A stretch of 64,000 nt of DNA from Kappaphycus alvarezii. Lineage: Eukaryota > Rhodophyta > Florideophyceae > Gigartinales > Solieriaceae. The notes beneath the pieces were generated by a model. The model did no database searches, was not told the DNA's origin, and saw nothing but the letters and a program-made list of their open reading frames with translations. A program made the position numbers and the translations under genes. The first letter of the stretch is position 1. The number at the start of each line of letters is the position of its first letter. This document shows positions 22,624-32,609 of the stretch, one piece after another. The stretch is from positions 558,001 through 622,000 of the forward strand of contig NADL03000016.1 of assembly GCA_002205965.3 (NCBI GenBank). Reading direction: 5' to 3'.

Positions 22624-22811
22624 GTACTTACGGTATGTACCGTACCACCACTGAAAGCGTAGTCTCAAGTGGGGCTTGATAGCGTCCTATTGGTACATGC
22701 GGAAGGGAGTTGCGAGTGGCAACTGAGTAGTGAGTGTAATGCAATGTGGTGTATGCAACAATCATCAATTCATAACCTAAATGCACAAATTCTTTTGAGT
22801 TTTTGATGCAC

Positions 22812-23346
22812 TATCGTCTATCGAAACCGACTTTCCTTTTCTTTGCGGCTTTCACGTGGGCTGAAGTACGTAAGTGATGCTTAAAGTTGTGGACCAATGG
22901 GAATGGCCTTTCACAAGCACGGCAATACGGGATCCTTCTATTCCCTCTGGTGCTGTGTTGCCCCGAGTGTTGGTGTTAGAGGCGATGTGGAACTCCTTTT
23001 CACGCAGAGTGCAGAGGAACTTGTTGCACAGCTTACACCGGAACTTCTTGTACTTCTCTCACTGTGTCAGACGTTCCCGGTCGATAGCCATTTTCTGCGC
23101 TTTCCTACAACGAAGTGCTGTCCGGGACCCCCTTTGATCGTCAAAAGCAATCAATTTTCTCATGATGGGACCTTCTATTTGCAGTTTCTTTCCGCACAAC
23201 CAAGGAACTAGCAGGGCCCGTCTTTGATCTTTTAGAGTCTTCTTCTCACGCAACTGAAGAAAATCCCTCTTTTCTTCGCCGGAGAACTGAGCAAATGAGT
23301 AGCCGTCTCGCCTGTGCTTTCTGTGCCTTCGTTGAGTTCCTTCCAA
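22812..23346 (-). pseudogene. paired U1/JAZ-type C2H2 zinc-finger gene, broken
   Basis: Minus-strand frame with a basic head and LRCRKAQKMAIDRERLTQ, one TGA stop, then finger 1 FRCKLCNKFLCTLREKEFH (C-x2-C-x12-H, with the second His replaced by Asn), a frameshift, and finger 2 YCRACERPFPLVHNFKHHLR followed by TSAH (C-x2-C-x12-H-x5-H, complete). The C-terminus KAAKKRKV looks like a nuclear localisation signal, followed by TAG at 22,812. Fingers with the H-x5-H spacing typically bind double-stranded or structured RNA. A second paired-finger ORF of this kind lies at 39.7 kb. Confidence 0.6.
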
Positions 23347-23883
23347 CGCTTTGCCTCTGCTTGAGAGCCGAATATGTCACCGAGATTCTTTGGGGCAGTC
23401 GCAAGATCCGTTATAGACGTGCAACTCGATCTCGGAGCCGAAATCGTCCGAGGCTCCGGGTTGGAATGCGATTCAACTTCCGTACTTTCACCTTAGTACT
23501 CGGAAGAACTGATTTTCCTAGCCTCCTAGTAGACAAGGAGGTGTCGAAGATAGTGGGAATTATCGGATACGTTATCAGTATGCTGCTCAGCCTCCGGCTT
23601 ATTAGCAATCATGCACTGAGTTTTATCGCAAGTAAACTAGAAAGCAAGACCTCAACACCAGCTAAGGATTACTGAATCTCTCTCGGGGCTTTTTAGGAGA
23701 TAGCAGGTTGTCTTAAAACTTGGGCAAGGGTTCCTCAGTGGGGCAGCCAGAGCAAAAAGGCTGTCCGATAAACTTGAGCGGAGGTTCCCGATAGCAACCC
23801 GAATTTACAGTTTTTATTAATTTGACCAAGGTTTAGCTCCTTTCGATCCAAGCTCATCACTTGAGTCCCCGGTTGGAGTAAGA
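23347..23883. other. no recognisable gene
   Basis: A plus frame of about 126 codons (23,295-23,675) and a minus frame overlap here, but neither carries a motif I recognise. No repeat structure is visible until the direct repeats that follow. Confidence 0.35.
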
Positions 23884-24045
23884 GGCACAGCACACACTAG
23901 CCTCTGTGTAGGACAGTAGACTAGAGTGTGGCGGAGGCCAACTCAAGTCCCTCCCCGAGCCTGCGAAGGCAGTTACAGGCACGGCTCACGACGGACTTTG
24001 CATAGGACATTAGACTGTCATGTGGTGGAGGCACACTCGCGAGTA
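23884..24045 (+). repeat. imperfect direct repeat, two units of about 68 bp
   Basis: Unit 1 begins aggcacagcacaca and unit 2 (from 23,977) begins aggcacggctcacg. Both continue with a shared core, taggaca[gt]tagact, then gtggcggagg or gtggtggagg and a closing actc. Roughly two thirds of positions match. They sit just upstream of the minisatellite. Confidence 0.5.
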
Positions 24046-24120
24046 ATTCCAGCAACAGCAATGAGCAGCAAGCAAAAAGAACGACGGCAGCAGCAGAGAT
24101 GATCTGTGATGTATTTTCGG

Positions 24121-24306
24121 GTGGTGGCCCGTGGTGCCAGTGGTAGTGTCGGTGGTACAGTAGGCGGTGGTCGGTGGTGCTGTAGGCGGTGGTCGGTGGT
24201 GCAGTGGTCTATCGTCCGTAGTGCAGTGGTCTATCGTCGGTGGTGCAGTATCTATATTCAGTTGTGCAGTGGTCTATGGTCGGGGTGCAGTGGTATATTG
24301 TCGGGG
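24121..24306 (+). repeat. minisatellite, unit about 22 bp
   Basis: Imperfect tandem copies of a unit like ggtggtgcagtggtctatcgtc, drifting at both ends of the array. It continues on the far side of L2, so L2 lies inside it. Confidence 0.7.
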
Positions 24307-24618
24307 TGCAGTGTGATAGGGTAAATCGGCGGGGGAAGAGATCTTCAGAACCAATTACCCTGAGAAGGAGGTGTTGCGAGCGACAAAAGTGCTACCGTGG
24401 TATTGTTGAACGAACAAAAGGGAGTGTATATAGAAGAGAGTTGAGAAAGCTAAAAGCCAGTATAAAAGGGGCAGGGTCTACCACCGACGCTCTGCGACTA
24501 GCGTAAGAAAAAGTTTTCTTGGTTTGAAGTTGACTCTCAACTTCCTACTACTCGGGACTTGGCTTGAAGTTGTCTGCCAACTTGCTTGACCTCTCCATGA
24601 GGAAGCAGTTTACTCAGC

Positions 24619-24626
24619 TTATATAG
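24619..24626 (-). promoter_or_regulatory. TATA box of L2
   Basis: CTATATAA on the minus strand inside a block conserved with L1 (12,322-12,345), about 130 bp beyond the acidic ORF stop. Confidence 0.5.
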
Positions 24627-24753
24627 ACTTTTGGCTACCCCTAAAGTCCGAACAAAACTACAGAAGATACCAAGAAATGCATAAAAATACTTTGTGTGGA
24701 CAATATACTCTAAGCAAAAGATACTTAAGAAACTAACAATTAATTTGGTCCTC

Positions 24754-25404
24754 TTATTTCCCATTCTCTAAATCAGATCCAAACAACTCCTCTAAAATAT
24801 CCATGCTGTCCAAGCAGTCCCCACAAATATCTGCGAATGGCCCACAGCTATCTATTTCCCCCTGGGAGATATCTAGACTACTAAAGGTACCTCCATCCGG
24901 TTCCATCGTGGGCACAACTTGATCCATACTCTCCATTCCAGGCCCCACCAGTCCAACACTTTCCATGCCCCCTGTTCCCTCATCCTCCTCCTCCTCCTTA
25001 TGCTCTCTCCTCCTCTTCCTCTTCCTCCTCCTCCTCATCTTCCTCCTCTTCCTCCTCCTCATCCTCTTCCTCCTCCTCATCCTCATCCTCTTCCTCCTCC
25101 TCATCTTCCTCCTCCTCCTCCTCCTCCTCCTCCTCCTCCTGAGCCTCGTACACTAGCTCAGGGGCTAACCATTCCTCGAAGGACTCCCGCTCTCCTCCTC
25201 GACCTTCTCAGCCTCTCCTGGACTTACCTACTTCTCTTCTTCTTCTATGAAGAGGCGGCGAACGAACTCAATGATTTGCTTCTTTGTTTGCCGCCGGATG
25301 TAGTCGTCGGCATCGGTTGGCCCGTAGGCGTCGAGACGAAGGCCATTGATGGGACGGGAAGGAAGGTTTTTGGAAATAGGGACAGAGGGGCGAAGGTTGT
25401 TCAT
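24754..25404 (-). pseudogene. L2 acidic-tract ORF (family shared with L1)
   Basis: Starts with ATG at 25,402-25,404 (MNNLRPSVPISKNLPSRP), continues AYGPTDADDYIRRQTKKQII and EFVRRLFIEEEEK, then a stop. A shifted frame gives ESFEEWLAPELVYEAQ and leads into a GAG/GAT run of roughly 50 Glu/Asp-coding triplets. After another shift the C-terminal blocks are MDQVVPTMEPDGGTFSSLDI, FADICGDCLDSMDILEELFG and SDLE. Compared with L1, the conserved head and tail differ mainly by conservative changes, arguing that the protein was once under selection. Function is unknown. Expansion of the microsatellite probably caused the frame loss. Confidence 0.6.
24983..25140 (+). repeat. TCC-rich trinucleotide microsatellite
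   Basis: Long run of tcc interspersed with tct, tca and ttc. On the minus strand it is gag/gat and encodes the acidic tract of the L2 ORF in one frame, or Arg-rich or Gly-rich strings in the other two. L1 has only about 17 acidic codons here, so the run has expanded in L2. Confidence 0.85.
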
Positions 25405-25755
25405 TTTGATAGACGTTGGGGAACGGGAGGCAATGTAGGGTGTTTGGGTTGTGGGGAGAGGGTGATGAGTAAAATGATCGGGGGCATTTGACTTTAGAAT
25501 AAAGGGGTTAAATAGGCTCCGGGGCAGGTTCTATAGATTAGGAATAGGTAAAATAAATCTGCAAGGGATTTTGCAGTAGTGCATTTGCGCCCTTCTTCTC
25601 AAAAAAGGCGAATTTGGAGGAGGTAAGCTAAAAGGGAAAAGGGACTTGATTCGGGGTCTATTCAGAGGGTTTACAGTATAAAAATATCTAGACAAAATGG
25701 AAAAATTTGGAACGGTGGAGAAGTTAGGGGCGGGATCGTTGTAGTTGCTTTAGGA

Positions 25756-25836
25756 TTACACGAGGGGAGGACCATTCCTGTATTACGTGAAGGGGGACCA
25801 TTTCCTGTATTAAATGAGGGGAGGACCATTTTTGTA
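25756..25836 (+). repeat. three tandem 27-bp units at the L2 left end
   Basis: Three units of exactly 27 bp beginning at 25,756, 25,783 and 25,810, each of the form tta....gaggggaggaccattcctgta with a few differences. L1 has one such unit at its left end. Repeats of this kind in an LTR edge may be regulatory. Confidence 0.7.
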
Positions 25837-25840
25837 AACA

Positions 25841-25890
25841 CGTTCGTCGGTGTGCAGTGTCAAGGGTCGGTGGTGCAGTGGTCTACTTAT
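25841..25890 (+). repeat. minisatellite, right part beyond L2
   Basis: Two further units resembling tcggtggtgcagtggtct follow the L2 end directly, continuing the array seen at 24,121-24,306. Confidence 0.55.
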
Positions 25891-27214
25891 GCACCTTTTG
25901 TAGGCCGGGGGAATTTTTGGGTTATTTTAATGCATGGAAGATGTGGTCGGTTATATCCACGAGGCTAATACGTTATGTGGTAAGCCCTCGCTGATGGGTA
26001 ACAATACAGTAAATGACCTTCCTTACAGAGCTGGCTCAATGCCGGCGTGCAGTATGCGCGTTGGACATGACGGCCGCAGCAGCGTGCCTTTGAGTAAGCA
26101 CCGCTCTAACCATCTCACAGGTCTCCATCGCTCGAACGGCCAAGTTTCCGCGCGACATCGGCTAGCACGCGTACGCGTCTGGGTGCAGCCTCCGAGGGTG
26201 GATATTGGGATAGGCACAAGCCCCTCTAGTAGCAGTCACGAGCAGTGTTTCATACCTTCTACGTTGGCGGATGTAGGCCTGCATCGTGATACTGATGCAT
26301 GTCTACTGGGGTGTTTTTTGAGGCTGATTCCTTGCACCAATGGGATCAATCCAAAAAAATGATTTGAAATCTCGATATTGATACAGAGGATGGTCTCTGC
26401 TAATCACGTAACAGGGCTAATGAGGTTTACTAATTTCCTGATACTGTACTGTACCTGTAAAGCAATCTCAGAATGTTGCAGACTTCTTGTGTGCAGCTGT
26501 GTACTGTACTGTTTGATTTCGCCCAGGAGGGGCAAGCCGGGTCCGGCTGAAGGGAATCAAATAGAGTGACTACAGTACAGTTGTAGTTTACTATAATGTA
26601 GTCTTACCGCCACCGTGTTACTACACGTGCACAAGGCGGGCGAAGTTGAGACCGCTGAGGGTCAATAAAAGGAGAGGCTGCCGAGGCGCGACGGACGAGT
26701 GCGCGAAGGCACGAAAGAGACAAGAAACACGATTCTCACACAGAAGAGCGCCCAATTTGGAAAGCGACTTAAATACTGTACTGTACCCTGAGAAAGGAGG
26801 TCCGTTGGAATACTGTAAAGTAATTTATATTAGTGAGCTTACACGCCCGCTCGTGAGAATTAAATATGACTAACTTTGTCGTTTGGATTACAGACTGTAA
26901 TTTTCTTAGTGGAAAGTGTGTTCCAGTCGTGAGAAAATTTGCTCATACAGCGAGTCGATCCTGAAAACCTAATTTGTGGTATGCACTCAAATTTCATTTT
27001 TGGGTAATTGACGACCTTACCCCGTCAGGAAACAGTTCTGATACAAAGTAAAACAAAATATCAAAAAGGATGAAATCAGAGGGCCAGTATGAGCGTCAGT
27101 ATGTTTACACCCCATAGAGATGAGATAGGCGTCCATTTTCGCCACCAAACTCGATATCTCTACGTTGAACAACGACCTGCTCCCCAAGCGCAGATACAGA
27201 AACGCCTTACTATC
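25891..27214. other. no recognisable gene; TACTGTAC-rich
   Basis: A 142-codon plus frame at 25,934-26,362 has no family motif. The palindromic string tactgtactgta and close variants occur at least four times between 26,440 and 26,790. The region near 26,170-26,200 repeats a string from 20.13 kb. Upstream sequence of the first Harbinger-like transposase begins at the right edge. Confidence 0.4.
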
Positions 27215-28345
27215 CTCCTCATGATGCTGTTGCATCACTACCACCAAGTGAAGACCATTGAGATATTTGTCAGGCAGTCTTTGACAGCTAATGCAAAAGG
27301 ACGCCGAGATCGACGAGTCACAAGAAGTGCCTTGTTAAGCCCTTCAATGGCTCATTTCTCGTTTTTTTGAATTCTTTATAAGATCAATCGCTTATTACCG
27401 TCACGGGAATAGATCACGCAACTTTTACATAAGTTCTCAACAAATTTGAGCCATTTTATTACTACTCGCCTTACTCAGAAGACGGAACTATTGGGATAGT
27501 GCCGCGACGAGCTAAGCGACGGGGGAGGCCGAGATCGCTTGATGCGATACATTTCTTGGGCCTCGTCTTAACATCGTACCACATAACGGATGGATTGTGG
27601 ATTCGTTGCATGGTATTTGGAGTACCAAGCTCGTTGTGCTTCTTATTTATGCGGTTTAGAAGACGAAACCTTTTATGTGTTTTATCTACAGATGACTAAG
27701 CGAAAATTAGGATGCCGAAAGCACAGGAAACTGAAGCATAAAATTCTTTCAATGAAAAATATCGCACCTTGGACAACTTCTACACCGTCGCAGACGGATT
27801 GAAGCTTATTTACAGCAGTAAGGGGACTTTGTTATAAAAATATGTTCTACAACGGATGAATACATGACCATTATGTAGGGAATGTTTTGGTGTTTGCCCC
27901 AAGTGGAGTAATCATTGCCTGTGCCATGAAAGCTCCAGGAAGCATATACGAATCGCAAATTGCTGATTGGGGTGGTATCTATGAAAAACCACAGTCGTGC
28001 TACAAAGAATATAGAGGCAAGGTGGTTGTTGACTCCGCTTTTTGCAAAAGGCGCGGTGGGTGGGTCCTTCTCTGATTAAGTCAGCGCAAGAGGAGACAAG
28101 GGCCCAGGGAGCTACAGATGTAATAAGAATACGGCAGGCTACTTCAGATCTTCAGGCCTCGGAGTGGGGAATGAGGACCTTCCAAGGGAAATTTTCTCCT
28201 GTGAAAGACAGGATTAAGCACGAAGAAACGGGGAAAGGAAATTGGTTTTACTTTTTTGAGCGCATTTATTTAATCTCACATGGTCAAACATGGTGGAATC
28301 AATCGAACAATCTCCTCTTACATGCCTCATCTTGGCGTCGAGGCA
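27215..28345 (+). pseudogene. PIF/Harbinger-like transposase H1
   Basis: Frames read in order: SLITVTGIDHATFT, FEPFYYYSPYSEDGTIGIV, RRAKRRGRPRSLDAIHFLGL, a VADGLK segment (first catalytic Asp, codon 27,793), VFAPSGVIIACAMKAPGS then IYESQIADWGG, VVVDSAFCK (Asp of the second position), and IRQATSDLQASEWGMRTFQG with the catalytic Glu codon at 28,162. A-S-x-x-Q-x-S-E-W-G-M-R is characteristic of the DDE_Tnp_4 superfamily. At least three stops and two shifts break it. The enzyme would cut and paste the element. A SANT-like ORF converges on it from the right, as is usual in this superfamily. Confidence 0.8.
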
Positions 28346-28354
28346 AATAAATTG

Positions 28355-29290
28355 TTACAGGGATCCTTCCATATCTAAAAGGCATTGTCTAGTTTTCTCC
28401 AGTTTTACCCTTCCCACCCCATTTGGAGGGGAAGCAGCTCCTTTAGCCATGAAGGGCACTATCAATATCATAAATTGTTTATGGCGACGATTATGCTCCT
28501 TCCGACCGCTCCGCCCCTCCCTTCTCTCCTCTTCACGCCGTGCTGCATCTTCTTCTCTACGTTGCTGATCCTGTAAGACCACTAATTTCATTATAGACTG
28601 GAAGCTGTCATCCTCGCCATGGCAGCGCGGAAGACTCTTACTTCCAAAGGTCTTGAAGATGGGCTTCCTTTCGAGGGGGGGCAGTATCTCCTCTCGGTGG
28701 TCTTGTTTTTTAATTCAATGCTTCCCTGAGCTTCGCCTTGTTCATCTAATGAATTTACACTGCTTCTTTCCTCCGGCAATAATTCCTCGACAAAACCTTC
28801 AGACTCTGCTCCGTAGCCAAGATCCGCACGTTCTGTCAAGCGATAGCGCAGATAATTTGCACGTTTTACATCTTGGGGTATCAAGGATCACCCGTCGGCA
28901 TTTTTCTTCTATGCAGTGTTGCAAATTTTCTCTTCAGGCTATCAAAAGTTCTTCTCTCATCTGGAAAACTCGCTACATGCTGCTGCACCATATACCATTC
29001 CTCACTGCAAGGGGGAAGGTACACTTCGATTACATATAAAGAAACTCAACCTCTCTTTGACTGAATCCGGATCCTTTCGTTGGTAGCCCACTGACTACAT
29101 TGCATGCTCCAGTTTTTCTTGTTATCCCCGGTACCGGCTGGAAGCTTTTGAAAGCCCGTCTTTAAACTGCAGGCCTTACAAACCATTCGGTTGTTTTGGG
29201 GTACGGCATTCTCCGGTGGAGGTGATGTCCTATTTATAACAGGATGGGAGGGTAACTGCGTATTCGGGTGGGAGGAAGACATGCCTTAAC
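28355..29290 (-). pseudogene. SANT/Myb-like DNA-binding protein, partner of H1
   Basis: Minus-strand frames give VIEVYLPPCSEEWYMVQQHV, then RRTFDSLKRKFATLHRRKMP followed by TGDP, VKRANYLRYRLTERADLGYG, an acidic linker, and a charged coiled-coil tail QDQQRREEDAARREEERREG. The block 'SLRRKFxxLHRxxxPTGDP' marks a family of SANT-like proteins widespread with Harbinger-type transposons. Such partners help the transposase reach the nucleus and bind element ends. The ORF has stops and a shift near 29,045 and 28,880. It ends about 10 bp from the transposase end. Confidence 0.65.
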
Positions 29291-30425
29291 CCAGGTGATT
29301 TGGGCGGTCTTGAGGAGAGTAGCCGGAAGTGACTCTTGTACGTTACGGTGGCTTGGAGGCGCGGAGGCGGACGGCTGGTTTGGGGGGGGTCAGGAAAAGT
29401 TGGAATTGTGGGGAGAGGTTGAAGAGATGTTGGGATGAGAAGCGGAGTGAGAGGGAAGTTGGGTGGAGTTTGAGTGGTGTTGGAGGGTGGAGGAGAGGGT
29501 GATGGGAACTTTGCGAGAGTCAGGAAGTCAGGGAGAAGTTTAAGCTATTTTGTGGGGGCAGTATGAGGATAGGGGTTATAGGAGGCCTTAAGAGATGATA
29601 GGGGATGTGTTCTGGAGGAGAGAGACCGAAGGTGAATAAAGTTTAAGGGAAGTGTGGTAATGAGGTAGGGTTTGGGAAGGTTTCAATCCGGGTTCACTGT
29701 TTTTATCCTGGCTGTAAACAAGCTTTCCCGCGAATTTTGCGAAATTCATCAAGGATACATTTGCTCCGACATGGGAGAGGCGTTGGCCAGTTCTCACGAT
29801 TTGCTGCATCTTTTCAGTATCAAAACTGACAATTTACTCTTACCCTTTTTGCTATTTGTGTTTTCAGGAACAGGCCAGTATCCCATCACAAGTTAGTCAT
29901 GACCATGAGAAATAGATTTGCCGCAAAAAAACCCCAAAGGGGTCTTTGGCCATCAGCTGCTGACAAAAACTGAAAATACACCTTCTGCATCGGTCAAATG
30001 GCCAACTTCTCTTATACAACATACATACCATCCCATCTTTCCCTCAAACGCTGCCCCTTCCTCCCCTTACGCATCATCTCATCTTACCCTAACACAATCT
30101 TCCCCTCGCCCTCCTGCAAATTTTATAGCTCAATTACCACGCACACTCTCTTTCAACAACATTGCAAAGCATCATCTCTCTCCTACCGCGCACAATTTCA
30201 CCCCGCTCCCCACTTTCCTCATCACTTCCCCCCTTACTGCGCATCATCTCTCTCAAAATACATCCCATTTGCGCCCATTTTTTATTTACGCACCATCTCA
30301 TCCCTCAATCATACGCTCCGCATTACCTCGTGAAGGAATACTTCATATTCATTCTCGCACCTTCCGATATAGACCACGCTTCATGTTCTAAATTGTATTA
30401 GTTTATTACCAGGTCATCATCTAAA
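29291..30425. other. strand-asymmetric purine block then pyrimidine block
   Basis: Positions 29,370-29,670 are very G/A-rich on the plus strand, and 29,990-30,340 are C/T-rich with a loosely repeated cgcatcatctc-like string. The resulting 157-codon plus frame (29,918-30,391) is His/Ser/Pro-rich and probably reflects composition, not coding. I found no obvious base-paired homology between the two blocks. Confidence 0.5.
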
Positions 30426-31234
30426 ATGAAGAAGAACCTACAAGCACCTAGGTGCAACTGTAATAGGGGAATAAACGGAAACTATTTTGCTAACGCCAGC
30501 GTCAGTATGACTTTGCGGTTAAACAAGTGGTCACATCAAATATCCCACCTCCTCGCAATACATTCCCGTTGCAGTCACTGCCGAAACCCGATTACCTCAA
30601 GAAACTTTGCTACAGTAGTTAGTTCAAATATGAAGACCACCTCACCAACAATCTCGGACGCCGAGGATAATATCTCAACGGCGAAATCGATCGCGCCTTT
30701 CATAAGCTTGACAGCTCCGATAGCCCCTCTGCTTACTTCTACCACTACCAATCCTCTTAATGCGTCCCCTGTCCAGGGACTGTGAACAAGGACGTCGCTT
30801 TCTTCTGTGTTGCGACATATAAAGAAAAGAAGTGGAGGAACTCGAGGTTTTCACCCAAGGAAGATTTGATTATCATCGCGGAAGTAGCTGCAAACAAGAT
30901 TCACATTGAAAGCTTTAGTAACGTGACAAAAATGTTTGAAAAAGCGGGAAAAGATAAATGAAAATCCGCTAATGAGAAATCCTGTTACTGGCAAAAATAT
31001 AAAATGGATAAACTGGACCAGCTTCAGTCTGGCGTCGGAGAGGCGGTTGGTGAAATGGATGAGGTGCTTAAAATGTTTCGCGAGGCAAGAGATGATGTTG
31101 ATGCAAAAAGAGGTGCAGAAAAGCGCGCAACAAAGGACATAGAAGACGAGAAGGAAGGAGTGGGGAGGGAGTTACAATGCTTGGCAACAAGCAGAGGAAG
31201 ATCTTCTGACACAAAGAAAAACAGCAAACTGTGA
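30426..31234 (+). pseudogene. SANT/Myb-like and coiled-coil ORF, partner of H2
   Basis: Segments include a Ser/Thr-rich head (30,426-30,785), then RFSPKEDLIIIAEVAANKIH with SFSNVTKMFEKAGKDK, which fits a SANT/Myb-like helix set ('RF-x-x-x-[ED]-D-[IL]'), and a coiled coil LDQLQSGVGEAVGEMDEVLK then KMFREARDDVDAKRG. Frameshifts separate these. The protein would bind DNA and form oligomers. It runs toward the minus-strand H2 transposase, the same convergent layout as H1. Confidence 0.55.
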
Positions 31235-31599
31235 ACTCGAGTAAGCTGCTTGGGAACGTCCTCGCAAATCTCAGCGCGTCTTGTGTGGCTTTGGAGAAAT
31301 GGAGCCCTTGCTATGCACATCTGGTATGCATAGTTGCTCTTATTAACGTAGATTATGAGATGCTAGAGTTTTAGAAGCCAAATTAAGGAGTAGAAGCGAA
31401 GGAAAAAGAGCGTGACAAAAGTAACGGAGAGAAGTCCTTAAAGCAAACCAAGAGCTCGAAATTGCTAAATTTAGGATGATGATGGCAAATTTCTGCAGGA
31501 AATCAGAGTATCCGATTAATTTAACTCCATAAATTTGATCCATTCTCCTTGAGAAAGAGAAAAGTACTGCTACAATGATAGGGGAGGGCACCTAGAGTA

Positions 31600-32609
31600 C
31601 TTCGACGTTTATTGCGGATACATACATATGCGTACATTGGTGGTAAGATAGCACCCATGTAAGAGAGGTAACTGGTAGTTTTAATACTTTCATCTTATTT
31701 TTGAAGTCCACAGTTGTGAAGGTGCTTTGATACCTTTGAAGATCCACTCTATATCCACTCTATAGTGATCCTTTCCTTCGCTATGCATCTATTAAACGAT
31801 GTATGGTAGGGCTGCTGTATATCTTCCTTGATACGAGAACTCTAGAAATCAACAACGATTGTATCCACTTTCCCCGTACAAACGGTAATTTCAGTGCCAA
31901 AATCTAAAACATTAATTAGAACTTCCTCAAGATTGCTTCGACACCAAAGTGTACAGTCATGACGTCTCCCCTCTAGCGGCCCAAAGGCATGTAATATCAT
32001 ACTATCTGGGGCAGTGAAATTTTGAAAACTAAGAGATTGTTTGCGCTTGTGACCACTGTATGCAACTAGCTAAATCATATGGGACCCACTCGGCCGAGCA
32101 ATAGCAATAACTGTCCCCTCAATAAATCCTACACAATTTGTAAGGCCATTCAGCTTTTTTTCGGATGCAATCTGCGTATAAGGGCGCTATCTGTTAGATA
32201 AACTGTTGAGATAGTCCTGCTGTCAGCAGCGTATACTTTACTGCCAGAAACAACTCCAGGCCTTCCCAAAAGAGCTCAGATAACTGAGAAGAGTGATTGC
32301 CGAATAAAGTTTCAAGATCACTTCATCTAGAGGGTTTTTTAGCCTTCTTAATATGATACTGGAGACCACGAAAGGGTCGGGAGCATATCTATTCCTTTTG
32401 GTCTCCGTCAGAGAATAAGGCCACACAATGGCTTCTTTTACTCTCGGAATTTCATCCTTTTCGAAACCGAAAAGGTAAATGAAATATCTTTTGCTGAAAC
32501 AGTTGAATTTGAAACTGATGTTAGCAAGGCTTATTCTGTTTCTGAATCGTAACATGTTTTCAACGTTTTTGGAGCGATCTCGCTTGATTTTCCGCAAACA
32601 GTAGAGCAT
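31600..32609 (-). pseudogene. Harbinger-like transposase H2
   Basis: N-terminal frame (123 codons open): GFEKDEIPRVKEAIVWPYSL, then RYAPDPFVVSSIILRRLKNP, typical of the helical head of HARBI1-like proteins. The catalytic part follows after a shift: LTNCVGFIEGTVIAIARPSG, YSGHKRKQSLSFQNFTAPDS, HAFGPLEGRRHDCTLW, and finally FNRCIAKERITIEWIFK with the third acidic residue in I-E-W. The first catalytic position, normally G-F-x-D-G-T, is Glu here. Stops are present at several points. It lies opposite the SANT-like ORF to its left. Confidence 0.75.

Larger units (their letters stand above)
24307..25840 (-). mobile_element. LTR-type element L2, relative of L1
   Basis: On the minus strand the element starts TGTTTACAAAAATGG and ends CACACTGCA, matching the two ends of L1 by position and partly by sequence. 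Colinear blocks shared with L1 are the left-end GGTCCTCCC segment, the acidic ORF, the TATA block, a GCTCGCAACACC box and the terminal CGCCGA...GCA segment. The minisatellite on both sides blurs any target duplication, and I could not find a clean one. The unit is 1,534 bp, slightly longer than L1, mainly from a TCC/GAG microsatellite in the acidic tract and extra 27-bp repeats at the left end. Confidence 0.7.

Noticed and set aside
24919..25491. 190-codon Pro/Leu-rich plus-strand frame
   Set aside because: It is the antisense of the L2 acidic ORF and exists because the TCC run has no stops in any frame.
26023..26217. tRNA-like string (ggttagagcggtgctta on the minus strand)
   Set aside because: The D-arm pairing is missing and no acceptor or T-arm can be folded around it.
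29918..30391. 157-codon His/Ser/Pro-rich frame
   Set aside because: Created by a C/T-rich, T/A-poor composition; no motif, and overlapping frames are equally open.
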